A stretch of 64,000 nucleotides of DNA, taken from positions 43,423 to 107,422 of the forward strand of contig CAWDMX010000003.1 of assembly GCA_963803545.1 (NCBI GenBank). Direction: 5' to 3'. Both the position numbers and the translations under genes were made by a program. The DNA is from Legionella_C sp963803545. Its GTDB lineage: Bacteria; Pseudomonadota; Gammaproteobacteria; Legionellales; Legionellaceae. Below, one piece after another: positions 40,194 to 49,514 of the stretch. The notes beneath the pieces are model-generated. The model had not been told where the DNA came from, did no database searches, and was given only the letters and a program-made list of their open reading frames with translations. The first letter of the stretch is position 1. Every line of letters begins with the position of its first letter.

Positions 40194-40988
40194 TTGGCAA
40201 ATCATCGACCCAGAAAGCGTTTTGGTCAAAACTTTTTACAAAGTCAGCCTATTATTCAGCAGATAATTAGCACAATCCATTTGCAGCCCACGGATACGGT
40301 TGTAGAAATAGGTCCGGGGCAAGGAGCACTTACTAAACCGCTATTGCAAATTCTAAACGCCTTAACCGCTATTGAAATCGATCGCGATCTGCACGCTTTT
40401 TTAACAGAAAAATTCGAGAAGACGGGTAAACTTTCTATTATCGAGGGCGACGCACTGGCTATCGACTACACCTCGCTGGGTAACAGTTTGCGAATAATTG
40501 GTAATTTGCCCTATAACATTTCGACCCCCTTGCTTCTGCATTTAATAAGGCATGCAGCGCATATTAAGGACATGCATTTTATGCTTCAAAAAGAAGTTGT
40601 CCAGCGCATGAGCGCACCGTCGGGCACCAGTAATTTTGGTCGGCTGAGTGTTATCACCCAATATTATTGTGCGGTTGATTATTTATTTACGGTTCCAGCT
40701 AGCGCGTTCTACCCCGAACCAAAAGTTGAGTCAGCGGTTGTGCGTTTAGTCCCCTATACCGTGTCGCCCTACCCCGCTGTCGATGTCACGAGTTTACAGA
40801 CGCTGGTTACCACCGCTTTTTCAATGCGCCGGAAAACTCTAGCCAACAATCTTAAGCCTGTTATAACCGCAAACCAGCTCGAGCAACTTGCTATTAATCC
40901 GGGACTTAGGCCTGAACAGATACAAATAGAGGAGTTTATCAAAATTACGAATTTTGTCAGCAATAAAGTACAACAGCTTCAGGAGTAA
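40194..40988 (+). CDS. rsmA: 16S rRNA dimethyladenosine transferase RsmA (KsgA)
   Basis: Dimethylates A1518 and A1519 of 16S rRNA. Motifs: RKRFGQNFLQSQPIIQ (start), VVEIGPGQGALTKPL (SAM loop), TAIEIDRDL, IEGDAL, GNLPYNISTPLL (catalytic NLPY), FYPEPKVESAVVRL and FSMRRKTLANNL. TTG 40194 is preferred because AAGGTG lies six bases upstream and overlaps the alternative GTG 40185. First of four linked genes: rsmA, TraI_2-like, apaH, kinase. Confidence 0.94.
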   Translation: MANHRPRKRFGQNFLQSQPIIQQIISTIHLQPTDTVVEIGPGQGALTKPLLQILNALTAIEIDRDLHAFLTEKFEKTGKLSIIEGDALAIDYTSLGNSLRIIGNLPYNISTPLLLHLIRHAAHIKDMHFMLQKEVVQRMSAPSGTSNFGRLSVITQYYCAVDYLFTVPASAFYPEPKVESAVVRLVPYTVSPYPAVDVTSLQTLVTTAFSMRRKTLANNLKPVITANQLEQLAINPGLRPEQIQIEEFIKITNFVSNKVQQLQE

Positions 40989-40992
40989 TTAC

Positions 40993-42276
40993 GTGTTCAA
41001 ACGCCCAAAAAAAATAGTTACTACAAGCCGACCTTTAGATTCCCTAACGCCAATCGAAAGCGCCATGGAGCTGCTTAGTAAAACTGGTTATCAACAACTA
41101 TACGGGCAGATTAAATCACTTTCCCTTTTAGAAGACAGGTGTTTTGAGGATTTTAAGCATAGTATAATTCTTAAACTGATTGATTACTGCCAATCGTTAT
41201 CCGACGCCTCAACGGCCTCATACAGCGCATCCAACGGGCTACTTGAGTGCACTTTAAATCGCACAGAAATTGCTCTGAGTTTATTCCAAACCTATCTTAT
41301 TCCCGATGAGCAAGGGCATTATTCGGATGAGCAAAAACTATGGCAATACGCCTTATGCTCTGCTGCAATGCTGCAAGGCGTTGGCAAATTATACAGCGAT
41401 TATTCGGTAAGCTGTTTTGATATAAACGGCCAGCCTTCGAAGTTATGGAATCCTTTAATTGAGCCGCTTGTGGGAATCGGTGCTTATTACAGTTACGTCT
41501 ATAAAAAGCCTTCACACGTTGAGTTTCGCCAGCGCTTGAATATTTTGCTAGCCAAAGAAATCATGCCAACATCGGGCTTTGCCTGGCTAAGCGCGAACCC
41601 CCAGGTTTTTCAAGTATGGCTTGCTTTATTGAATGAAGACGAACACCGCTCTGGAACGCTTGGAGCTATTCTTATTCGTGCCAATGCGCTGGCTATTCAA
41701 CGTTATTTAGCCGACTTACACCGCATTTTGCAACAACACCGGACCCGACCGGGCAGAGCCGGAACCTTTAGTGACCAACCTAGCGCTCATGATTTAGATA
41801 GATTAAATGGTCTTGAGTTTATAGCCTGGCTCCAAAAGTCACTGGACTCGGGCCTAATAATGATTAATAAAGCACCGTTGCTATCGCTCCCGGGTGGTTT
41901 ATTAATCTGTCCTGAAATCTTCAAACTTTTTATTACCCATAATTCTGCATTTAAAAATTGGCAGGCTATTCAAAAAGGTTTTTTTTCTTTGGATGTGCGT
42001 AACAATGGTGAACTTTGCCATGCCCAGGATCCCAATAGTGATAAGATACTAAAGGGAAAGGTCGTTGAAAATTACGCCGTTTTATTACCGGATAACGTTT
42101 GGGTACACACCACCGCTGGTGAGGACAAAAAAATATCGACCCTGAATTTTATTAACAATCATTCAACCAGTGGCTTTTTATCCGCTGAAAATTTACAAAT
42201 CTTAACCGCGCACAATCAATGGGAACAAAAAGTGCAAAACATTAGCACTCCCACTAAAGACTTTGGCAATGTCTGA
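40993..42276 (+). CDS. TraI_2-domain protein with degenerate HD site
   Basis: A 427-residue cytoplasmic protein with an N-terminal TraI_2/HD-like helical domain (about 15-200) and a C-terminal TraI_2_C-like wing (about 265-385: GLIMINKAPLLSLPGGLLICPEIF). Homologues in integrative elements carry an HD phosphohydrolase core with G-G-L-x-E-H and HD-x-GK. Here these read GLLECTLNR and MLQGVGKLY, so the metal-binding His and His-Asp are missing and it is probably not a hydrolase. GTG 40993 is set by CAGGAG eight bases upstream. Lies between rsmA (4-base gap) and apaH (8-base overlap). Role unknown. Confidence 0.75.
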   Translation: MFKRPKKIVTTSRPLDSLTPIESAMELLSKTGYQQLYGQIKSLSLLEDRCFEDFKHSIILKLIDYCQSLSDASTASYSASNGLLECTLNRTEIALSLFQTYLIPDEQGHYSDEQKLWQYALCSAAMLQGVGKLYSDYSVSCFDINGQPSKLWNPLIEPLVGIGAYYSYVYKKPSHVEFRQRLNILLAKEIMPTSGFAWLSANPQVFQVWLALLNEDEHRSGTLGAILIRANALAIQRYLADLHRILQQHRTRPGRAGTFSDQPSAHDLDRLNGLEFIAWLQKSLDSGLIMINKAPLLSLPGGLLICPEIFKLFITHNSAFKNWQAIQKGFFSLDVRNNGELCHAQDPNSDKILKGKVVENYAVLLPDNVWVHTTAGEDKKISTLNFINNHSTSGFLSAENLQILTAHNQWEQKVQNISTPTKDFGNV

Positions 42277-43084
42277 TTACGCTATTGGCGATGTACAGGG
42301 CTGTTACGAACCGCTGATGCGTTTGCTTGCGCGCATTAATTTTAATGAACAAAACGATACCTTATGGTTCGTGGGCGATTTAGTTAATCGCGGCCCACAA
42401 TCGTTAGAGGTGCTGCGCTTTATCAAAAACTTAGCGAACAAGGCTTATATAACCCTTGGCAACCACGATTTATACCTGTTAAGCAAAATTTTTACTGAAT
42501 GGAGCCACTCCAATCCCGACGATACTTTAGATGCAATTTTAGAGGCTCCCGATAGGTATGAGTTGGGGCATTGGTTGCGCGCGCAATCATTATTAGTGTT
42601 TCACTCCAACTACAAGCTTGTAATGACTCATGCCGGAATTGCGCCCTGCTGGAATTTACAGGAGGCCATTCGTTATGCCGAAGAAATTGAGAATATTCTG
42701 CGCGGTGAAAATTTCCAGCATCTGTTGCTTCATATGTATGGCAATCAAGCCAATCATTGGTCGGATACCTTGCAAGGCTTAACGCGTTGGCGCACCATTA
42801 TCAACTATTTAACGCGAATGCGTTACTGCGATAGGCATGGCCGTTTACTTTTGGATAAAAAACACCCTTTCGACTCAACAAGGGACCTGTTTCCATGGTA
42901 CCAAACTCCTTTACGAAAAACGGTGGACGCTGATATAATTTTTGGCCATTGGGCGGCATTAAAAGGGCAGTGTCCTGTTCAATCCATCCATGCTCTTGAC
43001 ACCGGGTGCTTATGGGGCGGTACTTTAACCGCTCTTAGGCTTTGTGATAAAAAAATATTCAGCGTGCCTGGACAAACTTGGTAA
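42269..43084 (+). CDS. apaH: Diadenosine tetraphosphatase (symmetrical) ApaH
   Basis: Cleaves Ap4A to two ADP. The 271-residue metallophosphatase shows the motif set GDVQGCYEPL (GDxxG), FVGDLVNRGPQSLEVL (GDxxxRG), TLGNHDLYLL (GNHD), MTHAGIAPCW and FGHWAAL. ATG 42269, with eight bases overlapping the preceding gene. The rsmA-apaH linkage is classic in gammaproteobacteria; apaG is missing here. Confidence 0.94.
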   Translation: MSDYAIGDVQGCYEPLMRLLARINFNEQNDTLWFVGDLVNRGPQSLEVLRFIKNLANKAYITLGNHDLYLLSKIFTEWSHSNPDDTLDAILEAPDRYELGHWLRAQSLLVFHSNYKLVMTHAGIAPCWNLQEAIRYAEEIENILRGENFQHLLLHMYGNQANHWSDTLQGLTRWRTIINYLTRMRYCDRHGRLLLDKKHPFDSTRDLFPWYQTPLRKTVDADIIFGHWAALKGQCPVQSIHALDTGCLWGGTLTALRLCDKKIFSVPGQTW

Positions 43085-43088
43085 ACTC

Positions 43089-43871
43089 ATGAATCCCTCG
43101 ACCCGTTCCCTTATTGCTGTTGCAGACAATTTACTCAAAGACAACACCGAGCGTTACTCATTCCAGTTTTCCTACCAAGGCCAACAGTACTGGCTAAAAA
43201 GAAGACCGCTTAATAAAAAAAAAATATGGCACAGCTTGCAGACTTTTGCAGCGAAAGTATTGGGTTCTGCTGTTTTAACCGCAACCGTGGTAGACAAAAA
43301 TAACAGCTTAAAAGAAGAAGCGAAGAGGCTTCATTATTTTACACAACAGCAGATAGCCGTTCCTACCGTTATTCATGCAACCGATAGCTATCTAATTACA
43401 ACCGATGCTGGACAAACCTTACACTCCGTGCTTGCCTATGCACCTTTAGATACCAAAAAAAAGCTTTTAGCACAGGCTATTGATGCCTTGTCAGAAATCC
43501 ATAGTAAAAAGCTCTGTCATGGTCGACCTTCCTCTCGAGATATGTTGATTGGCGCCGGAGCCTTGTTTTTTATTGACCTTGAAGAGAATCCGCTTACGGT
43601 AATGAGTCTTGCAGAGGCGCAAGCGCGCGACTTATGGCTTTTTTTGAACAATGCTTCGCGTTATTATCCAGAAAATCCCGAATTGCTTTCTGAACTTTTT
43701 TTGCGATATCAGTCGGCAGCAGATCCTGAAACTTTGGACGCTCTAAAAAAAATGGTGCGTATACTTGCGCCGTTTCGTCGCCTGATTGAGCGTTACTTTT
43801 CCACATGGATAGGGCGTGACGTTCGCTGCGCCATTGCGGCAAATCGATGCTTAGAAGTACTGATAACCTAG
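43089..43871 (+). CDS. Kinase-like protein (Kdo kinase/Bud32-like fold)
   Basis: A 260-residue protein with a reduced kinase fold. N-terminal lobe: YWLKRRPLNKKK (possible ATP Lys); LITTDAGQTLHSVL is the hinge; IHSKKLCHGRPSSRDMLIGAGALFFIDLEENP replaces H-x-D-x-x-x-x-N and DFG by H-G-R-P-S-S-R-D and D-L-E, as in lipopolysaccharide or Bud32-like kinases. The substrate is unknown. ATG 43089 starts four bases after apaH. Activity is uncertain given the altered catalytic loop. Confidence 0.65.
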   Translation: MNPSTRSLIAVADNLLKDNTERYSFQFSYQGQQYWLKRRPLNKKKIWHSLQTFAAKVLGSAVLTATVVDKNNSLKEEAKRLHYFTQQQIAVPTVIHATDSYLITTDAGQTLHSVLAYAPLDTKKKLLAQAIDALSEIHSKKLCHGRPSSRDMLIGAGALFFIDLEENPLTVMSLAEAQARDLWLFLNNASRYYPENPELLSELFLRYQSAADPETLDALKKMVRILAPFRRLIERYFSTWIGRDVRCAIAANRCLEVLIT

Positions 43872-44118
43872 GGCGTAATGATTTTCATAACAAGTTTATA
43901 GGCCATCTTTTAAAAATCGTAGCATTAGTATACGTAACCGTCTGAATCACTCTTGATTTTCACACGCTGACGCCAAAATAGCATCGGTAACGTAGGCCAC
44001 TGTGATGACGGACGCCTTTTGTCATTGGGTAATTATTACCACAAAAATACAACCTTAATTAAACGTTAATTATTATTCTATACAATACGTTTTTTGACTA
44101 ATTTAGGTAATGATTACG

Positions 44119-44973
44119 ATGTGTTTGCACTTTTTCAGAGAAATGTTTAGTGGTCGCCCTGAACTGCCTCGGCATTATCAAGGCTTTTCTGTTTCAACCG
44201 AATACGACGAATTGCTTGAGGACTATTTAGCAAAACTCGAGATTCCTAACTATCTTCCTCATCTTTCAAAACCTGATTTATTACGTTTCAATAATCGTAA
44301 GTCTAATGACGACTTTTTTGTGCGCGATCCTAATAACCCCGAGTGGATTCAACGCAATTACCGAGCATTAGCCAGGCGCACGCTCAAAGGTTTTGAAAAT
44401 CACAATTTAAGCAGCCGGTTTAGTGGCAAAAAAGAAATATCCGTTGTCAGTGTCGGTTGTGGCTTAGGTTTTGAAATTATTCCATTACTGGTCTATTTTC
44501 ATACCCTAGGTATTACCGTTAACTACCTTGGATGCGATATTCAACCAGGCTTTATTTCCATAGCGCAACCAATTTTCAAATATTTTGAAGGCAACGTACG
44601 ATTTGTAGCTCAGGATATTGATGCTTTTATAGGTGATGAAACGTTTGATTTGGTCGTGTGCCAACATCCAAATTTTGAAAAATTCGCAACCGTCTTCTCA
44701 AAAATTTTTGTCGAAACCATCCCAAGAATTGCAGAAGGAGCACACCTTTATGCGTCGTTTTATTATCCACGTGAACGAGAAATATTTAAGACCCACGTTC
44801 TTGATCAATCGCCCTGTTACGAAGGAAGTTTTAGCGGACACCCCCAGGATACATACTCCATTATTAACAGACACACTAAGGAAGGATACGCCCCCGAACG
44901 GTGCACGTACGCAACAACCGCGCCCATTAAATCCAGTGCACCCAGCAACTCCCGCGTCGTTGCCGGTTTTTAA
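44119..44973 (+). CDS. Class I SAM-dependent methyltransferase-like protein
   Basis: A 284-residue protein with an N-terminal helical extension (1-100) and a Rossmann methyltransferase core: ISVVSVGCGLGFEIIPLL (motif I), VNYLGCDIQP (motif II Asp), VRFVAQDIDAFI (motif III) and FDLVVCQHPNF (motif IV), where HPN resembles N-P-P-type sites weakly. The C-terminal 40 residues are Pro/Ser/Thr-rich and disordered. Target unknown. Starts 44110 or 44119 both possible. Isolated gene with empty flanks; a host-directed role is conceivable but unsupported. Confidence 0.65.
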   Translation: MCLHFFREMFSGRPELPRHYQGFSVSTEYDELLEDYLAKLEIPNYLPHLSKPDLLRFNNRKSNDDFFVRDPNNPEWIQRNYRALARRTLKGFENHNLSSRFSGKKEISVVSVGCGLGFEIIPLLVYFHTLGITVNYLGCDIQPGFISIAQPIFKYFEGNVRFVAQDIDAFIGDETFDLVVCQHPNFEKFATVFSKIFVETIPRIAEGAHLYASFYYPREREIFKTHVLDQSPCYEGSFSGHPQDTYSIINRHTKEGYAPERCTYATTAPIKSSAPSNSRVVAGF

Positions 44974-45121
44974 ACATCGGCTGTAGACCAAGCGACGCGT
45001 TCTTTTCTTAACAACCGACGCTAGTCACGAGGGTAGCTCAATCAGGGCTACAAATTTTTAAAATGACGCCCGTTCGTACTCGTTACAGATACTGTAGCGC
45101 AAAACAACATAAAAATGTTGG

Positions 45122-45670
45122 TTACACGACCCCACTTGCCGATGACATGCCCTGCTGTTTTGAAAAATCACCATCTTCCTTTTTATTCTCAGAAGTTGTA
45201 GGAAACAAGCTGGCAACACTACGGGTGCCTATTTTAGCCAGCGCTATAGGAGCAGCAATTGGCAAGTAAACAATATTAAGCAGTAAGGATGCAACGGAAC
45301 AAGCGAGAATACAAAGAGGTTGGAAAATGGCCGTAGACAAAAATTTTTCAAACCAATCCGCATCTTTTTCTGTACTATCTAAATGAGCAATTGCAAGCAG
45401 ACTTGCGCTCAGCGGTATAATCACCGGCAACAAGGCTATATACAGAGCGCTAAATACCGTACTCATAAAAGTTAAGCAAATAGTTACAATACACTCAGGG
45501 GCAATAGTAAAGGCTCTTAGTAGCAACCAACCGAATTCATCTCGGTCGTAGGACGCAAAAGGAGAATCCGTGTGCAGATGCAATTGCGGTTTAAAAAAAA
45601 CCATCCACCCCAGGTCTTCGTTCTGTTTTTCATGAAAATCGTTCAGTTTTTCGTGCGTCAATAAGGGCAT
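45122..45670 (-). CDS. Hypothetical membrane protein
   Basis: A 182-residue protein with no signal peptide. After a polar N-terminus (1-45) there are three or four hydrophobic segments (about 47-75, 76-92, 110-128, 132-150), then a short hydrophilic tail rich in Ser, Lys and Glu. No recognised family. ATG 45670. The layout (membrane segments with polar ends) is often seen among orphan proteins of intracellular gammaproteobacteria. Confidence 0.6.
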   Translation of the reverse strand: MPLLTHEKLNDFHEKQNEDLGWMVFFKPQLHLHTDSPFASYDRDEFGWLLLRAFTIAPECIVTICLTFMSTVFSALYIALLPVIIPLSASLLAIAHLDSTEKDADWFEKFLSTAIFQPLCILACSVASLLLNIVYLPIAAPIALAKIGTRSVASLFPTTSENKKEDGDFSKQQGMSSASGVV

Positions 45671-46015
45671 TATTTAAGCTCCAAATAAAACAATACTATC
45701 ATAAAAAGAAATATTGGTAAACATTTAGTTCATAATAACTACATCAGATAATTCACACAAACTGTGCCAAACACTAATATCCGTTGCGCACTGTACCTCG
45801 TGGAGAAATCTACATCACCAATTTGAGAGCATTGTTAATTATGAGAATACTTAACAAGCGTACCAGACTCACAAAGTTGTGCCACCATTCTTTTAGGTAA
45901 TAATAATTGAGTATACTTTCCTGTAAAAATGCTCCTCAAGTGGAACTGCCGTGAATAACGGCTGCAAATTACCCGTCAATAGATTAAAGTAGATCTTTTT
46001 AAGTCGGGACTGCTT
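45671..46015. other. Intergenic, divergent genes
   Basis: About 345 bases between divergent starts, presumably holding promoters for both. I cannot pick out convincing boxes, RNA genes or terminators. Confidence 0.45.
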
Positions 46016-46675
46016 ATGATTACCTGCTCATCGTCGACCAAAATGCTGTTGCTCGGACTTCTTGTACTAACACTTGTTGTCTACACCAATCGGAGCGTCG
46101 CAGCAAATACAGCGGATGAAAAGCCTGTAACTATCGCTGAAAATGAGCTCCGCAACTTTGCTGAAAATCAAACGGATGTAAAGAAATTACTACGCCTGGC
46201 ACTCGCACTTGCCGGCCAAAATCTAGGCTACAAATACGGGTCCAGCGACCCCAAAAATCGAGGAATGGATTGCTCAGGAACTATTTACTACCTGCTTCAT
46301 TCAATAGGAATAACGGATGCTCCGCGTTCGTCGCATACTATCTATCAATGGGCGTGGACGAAAGGTAATTTTCATGCGGTAAATAGTACTAAAATCGACT
46401 CTTTTGAGTTTCAATATTTGCGGCCCGGTGATTTATTATTTTGGAACGGTACCTATAACGTCGCGCACGACCCTAATGTTACCCATGTCATGATCTATTT
46501 AGGCAAAGATAAAGATAATAGGCCGTTGATGATTGGTGCTAGTAATGGACGAAGCTACAAGGGTCAGAAAATATACGGCGTCAGTGTATTTGATTTCAAA
46601 CTCCCAAGCCGCACCAGTAAAAGCCGTTTTTTAGGATACAGCTGCACTCCCCAATTAAACTGCGACCATAGATAA
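46016..46675 (+). CDS. Secreted NlpC/P60 family peptidase
   Basis: The 219-residue product has a signal peptide (about 1-30, ..TNRSVAA) and an NlpC/P60 domain (about 55-210). GMDCSGTIYYLL gives catalytic Cys86, VTHVMIYLG gives His157, and MIGASNGRS the third polar residue region. Such enzymes cut peptidoglycan stem peptides, typically gamma-D-Glu-mDAP. AHDPNVTH near the His is an insertion-like loop. Single gene; likely periplasmic cell-wall turnover. Confidence 0.85.
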   Translation: MITCSSSTKMLLLGLLVLTLVVYTNRSVAANTADEKPVTIAENELRNFAENQTDVKKLLRLALALAGQNLGYKYGSSDPKNRGMDCSGTIYYLLHSIGITDAPRSSHTIYQWAWTKGNFHAVNSTKIDSFEFQYLRPGDLLFWNGTYNVAHDPNVTHVMIYLGKDKDNRPLMIGASNGRSYKGQKIYGVSVFDFKLPSRTSKSRFLGYSCTPQLNCDHR

Positions 46676-46712
46676 TAAATTTTCCAGATTAGGCGTATCT
46701 AACTATCCACAG

Positions 46713-47582
46713 CTACGCAAAGCGTCGGGTTCGACGGTGGCAATAGGGTTGCTTATTTTGCTTTTGGTAATAGTTTTGGTGATACTCTTCCGCCGGCCAA
46801 AAAACATGCACCTCTTTAAGCTCCGTTGCCACCGCAAAACCCTTGCTTTCTAGTAAACGGATAAGCTGCAAAGCCGTGTTTTTTTGGTGTTCATCATAGC
46901 AAAAAATCGCACTTTTATACTGCGGTCCAATATCAGGCCCTTGTCCTAATACTTGCGTGGGGTCGTGTATTTCAAAAAAATATTTCAAAATATCATAATA
47001 GGACGTTGTTTGCTTGTCAAAAACAACGCGCGCGCTTTCGTAGTGGCCGCTGTCACCCCGACACAGTTGCTCATACGTTGGCGCCTCTACCGTGCCACCA
47101 CTGTAACCGACCTCAACTTTCAATACCCCAGCTAACTGCTGTAATAAGTGAGCAACTCCCCAAAAACAGCCACCAGCAATGATTGCTTCCTCCGAATCAA
47201 CCACAACACTGTTGCTAACCCAATCAATTGCTGCTGAATTTACGCAATGTCTGCAATTGCTTTTCGTGTAGGACTCACCATAGAACACATGGCCTAAATG
47301 ACCGCTGCAGCGCGCGCAAATAATTTCAGTCCGTCGACCGTCAGCGTCGGGAATTTCTGCTACAGAGTCTAGAACCGACTGATCAAAGCTAGGCCAGCCA
47401 CAGCCGCCATTGAATTGACTGTCTGCCCGAAACAAGGCCACTCCGCAACGCCGACACAAATAACTGCCTCGGCCTGCTAGAAAATTGTAACGACCCGTAT
47501 TTGAATACTCCGTAGCCTTTAAGTCAATTACTCGTTGGGCGAGCGGCGTTAAACTCGCTGTTTTATCTAAGTAATTTTTCAT
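46713..47582 (-). CDS. msrBA: Bifunctional methionine sulfoxide reductase MsrB-MsrA fusion
   Basis: Repairs both R- and S-methionine sulfoxide. The 289 residues hold MsrB first (1-125): two zinc Cys pairs (C43/C46 and C89/C92), GGCGWPSF, GHLGHVF and catalytic Cys113 in RHCVNS. MsrA follows (about 130-289): IAGGCFWGV with catalytic Cys139, then GYSGG, YEQLCRGDSGHYES and FFEIHDPTQ. The B-then-A order exists in some bacteria; the C-terminal resolving Cys may be Cys282 (QPYCHRR). No signal peptide, so cytoplasmic. Confidence 0.93.
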   Translation of the reverse strand: MKNYLDKTASLTPLAQRVIDLKATEYSNTGRYNFLAGRGSYLCRRCGVALFRADSQFNGGCGWPSFDQSVLDSVAEIPDADGRRTEIICARCSGHLGHVFYGESYTKSNCRHCVNSAAIDWVSNSVVVDSEEAIIAGGCFWGVAHLLQQLAGVLKVEVGYSGGTVEAPTYEQLCRGDSGHYESARVVFDKQTTSYYDILKYFFEIHDPTQVLGQGPDIGPQYKSAIFCYDEHQKNTALQLIRLLESKGFAVATELKEVHVFWPAEEYHQNYYQKQNKQPYCHRRTRRFA

Positions 47583-47632
47583 ACACCCCCCAGCAAAAAT
47601 GCCAGTCGTAGTGCGGCACTACCTGCCTAGCA

Positions 47633-48592
47633 TCAACTCGTTCGATGGCAAATTTTATCGGCCATGTATCCAATCGCACCCGCGTAATAGATAGAGTTAT
47701 TATAGCGCAAGATCATTTTATAATTAGGATAGGTTAGAAAAACGGGGCCGCCTTCCGGTTGAATAACGCTGGTTTTTAACTGCGGGTCGGGTAGCGCTCC
47801 ACCGCTCATCGTCCGCACGCCTAAATCGCTCCATTGTTGAGCTGTTTTAACAACACTCTTACCCATAAGCTGTTTGTCAAAATGCGATGGCAATTTCACA
47901 TGTATGGCCCAAGGCTCATCTTTTTGCCAACCATTTTTTTTCATGTAATTGGCAATAGAGGCAAACACATCTTTTTTGTTAGACCAGATATCTTTATGCC
48001 CATCTCCATCGTAATCAACGGCAAACTCAACCCAACTGGATGGTAAAAACTGCGGTTGACCCGAGGCTCCGGCCCATTCACCTTTAAATTTTGCGAGCGA
48101 AACATGCCCTTCTTTCAAAATTTGTAAGCCAATAAACAGCTGCTTTCTAAAGAAATCCGAGCGCTTTGAATCATAAGCCAGCGTTGCTAACGATTTAATA
48201 ACGGGAAAATTACCCATATAGGTACCATAACTGCTTTCCATACCCCAAAACGATACGATAAAACAAGGATCAACCCCATATTGCTCGCCTATTTGCTGCA
48301 AGACGGACTGATTTTTTTTATACTCTCGCTGCCCCATTGAGATTCGATAATTATCCGCACGGCTTTTTAGATAGCTATTGAATGTTAGTCGATGTTCCGG
48401 TTGCGAGCGCGCCAACCCTTTTACTTGACGGCTGGGAGCGTGAATATCTGAAAACGCTTCATCAAACAACGACGCAGGAATGCCTTGAGCTAGCGCTTCA
48501 CGACGTACGTCGGTCACCCATTGCTGCCAGCTCTGTTGAGCAAACAGTGGCGTTGTAAACAGTACCAATAATAGCAGCGGTATCTTTTTCAT
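47633..48592 (-). CDS. mltB: Lytic murein transglycosylase B (GH103 family)
   Basis: Cleaves peptidoglycan glycan strands to anhydro-muropeptides. The 319 residues start with a signal peptide (MKKIPLLLLVLFTTPLFAQ), no lipobox Cys, so it is a soluble periplasmic form. GH103 marks: SFWGMESSYGTYMGNFPVIKSLATLAYD with the catalytic Glu in M-E-S, GEWAGASGQPQFLPSSW, and VDYDGDGHKDIW. ATG 48592 follows AAGGAG; a longer frame from 48625 is not used. Forms a two-gene unit with the upstream barrel gene (38-base gap). Confidence 0.92.
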   Translation of the reverse strand: MKKIPLLLLVLFTTPLFAQQSWQQWVTDVRREALAQGIPASLFDEAFSDIHAPSRQVKGLARSQPEHRLTFNSYLKSRADNYRISMGQREYKKNQSVLQQIGEQYGVDPCFIVSFWGMESSYGTYMGNFPVIKSLATLAYDSKRSDFFRKQLFIGLQILKEGHVSLAKFKGEWAGASGQPQFLPSSWVEFAVDYDGDGHKDIWSNKKDVFASIANYMKKNGWQKDEPWAIHVKLPSHFDKQLMGKSVVKTAQQWSDLGVRTMSGGALPDPQLKTSVIQPEGGPVFLTYPNYKMILRYNNSIYYAGAIGYMADKICHRTS

Positions 48593-48629
48593 ATTTTTCT
48601 CCTTGGTAAACGGGTGGGAAATCAAAAGA

Positions 48630-49394
48630 TTAGATAAAATAACTGATACTAAACATCAGCTCATGGGTGTATAAATGTCCCATTTCAAGCGGCGCACCTA
48701 AGTTTGCAATAGGCGTAGCGGTATTAGCTACCGCACCAATCACACCAAGAGAGCTTTTACCCCAATCCGCAAATTCATAGCCCATGCCAACCCCCCAATG
48801 CTCGCACAGCCGAGCATCAAGCCCTACTCCTGCGGTAAAGCTAAAACCTACGGTTGTGTGATCGGTAAATCGCGGTACTAAAAGAGCGTTAGGACTTATG
48901 AAGTAACTGTAGTTTTGATTAAATCCTGCTCCTATTCCCCCGCTCAAATAAAGCTTAAGCCAATAGTTGCCGTCGGGTAAAAGTTTCCCTTTTAAACTAA
49001 CTCGGGTATTCGACGCTTTGTATTTATATTGGTAAAAAACGGGTGGAGCCGCGGCAATCCCATTTAAATCAGCCTCTCCATTATAGGCCACGGCAATGCC
49101 CAGCTGTCCGTATAAGTTTTCAATAAGAGAGCGGCCTAATCCAAAGAATATTTCACCGTTTGCCAGGGTTCGTGTTGGCTTATCCGCCACAAAAACAGTA
49201 GCGCTGTTCCCGGGAAAGTTAACCGATTGCGTTGCCCCAGATTGATACCACGCCGGACCGCCACTTAAAGTTACGATTTTGGCGCAGATGCTTGTTGCCG
49301 CAGCTCCGTAGCCATTTCCAAGATCGCCCATTGTGCCGCTGATTGCCGAATGCGCCATTAAGGCTGCGCAAAACGATGTTATAATCCTTTTCAA
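48630..49394 (-). CDS. Outer-membrane beta-barrel protein
   Basis: A 254-residue protein with signal peptide (MKRIITSFCAALMAHSAISG), alternating strands (LGIAVAYNGEADL, VSLKGKLLPDGNYWLKLYLSGGIGAGF, HTTVGFSFTAGVGLDARL, WGVGMGYEFADWGKS) and an aromatic C-terminal strand (LMFSISYFI). Fits 8-stranded barrels similar to the one at 4171 in layout, but not in sequence. A TTG start at 49394 is supported by GGGAG. Function unknown. Confidence 0.75.
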   Translation of the reverse strand: MKRIITSFCAALMAHSAISGTMGDLGNGYGAAATSICAKIVTLSGGPAWYQSGATQSVNFPGNSATVFVADKPTRTLANGEIFFGLGRSLIENLYGQLGIAVAYNGEADLNGIAAAPPVFYQYKYKASNTRVSLKGKLLPDGNYWLKLYLSGGIGAGFNQNYSYFISPNALLVPRFTDHTTVGFSFTAGVGLDARLCEHWGVGMGYEFADWGKSSLGVIGAVANTATPIANLGAPLEMGHLYTHELMFSISYFI

Positions 49395-49514
49395 TTATTG
49401 CTCCCTAATTTTATTACAAAAGCTTTAATTTATTTGATTTACCAGCAAAATGATACTTTTTTTTATAAAAAGAACGTGTATGCTTAGGGCTCTTTACTTA
49501 AAAAAAATTATATT

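Noticed and set aside
44633..44986. Plus-strand 117-codon frame
   Set aside because: Lies in another frame of the methyltransferase gene; no start signal.
45063..45269. Plus-strand 68-codon frame after the methyltransferase
   Set aside because: Mostly antisense to the membrane-protein gene at 45122-45670 and without a ribosome site.
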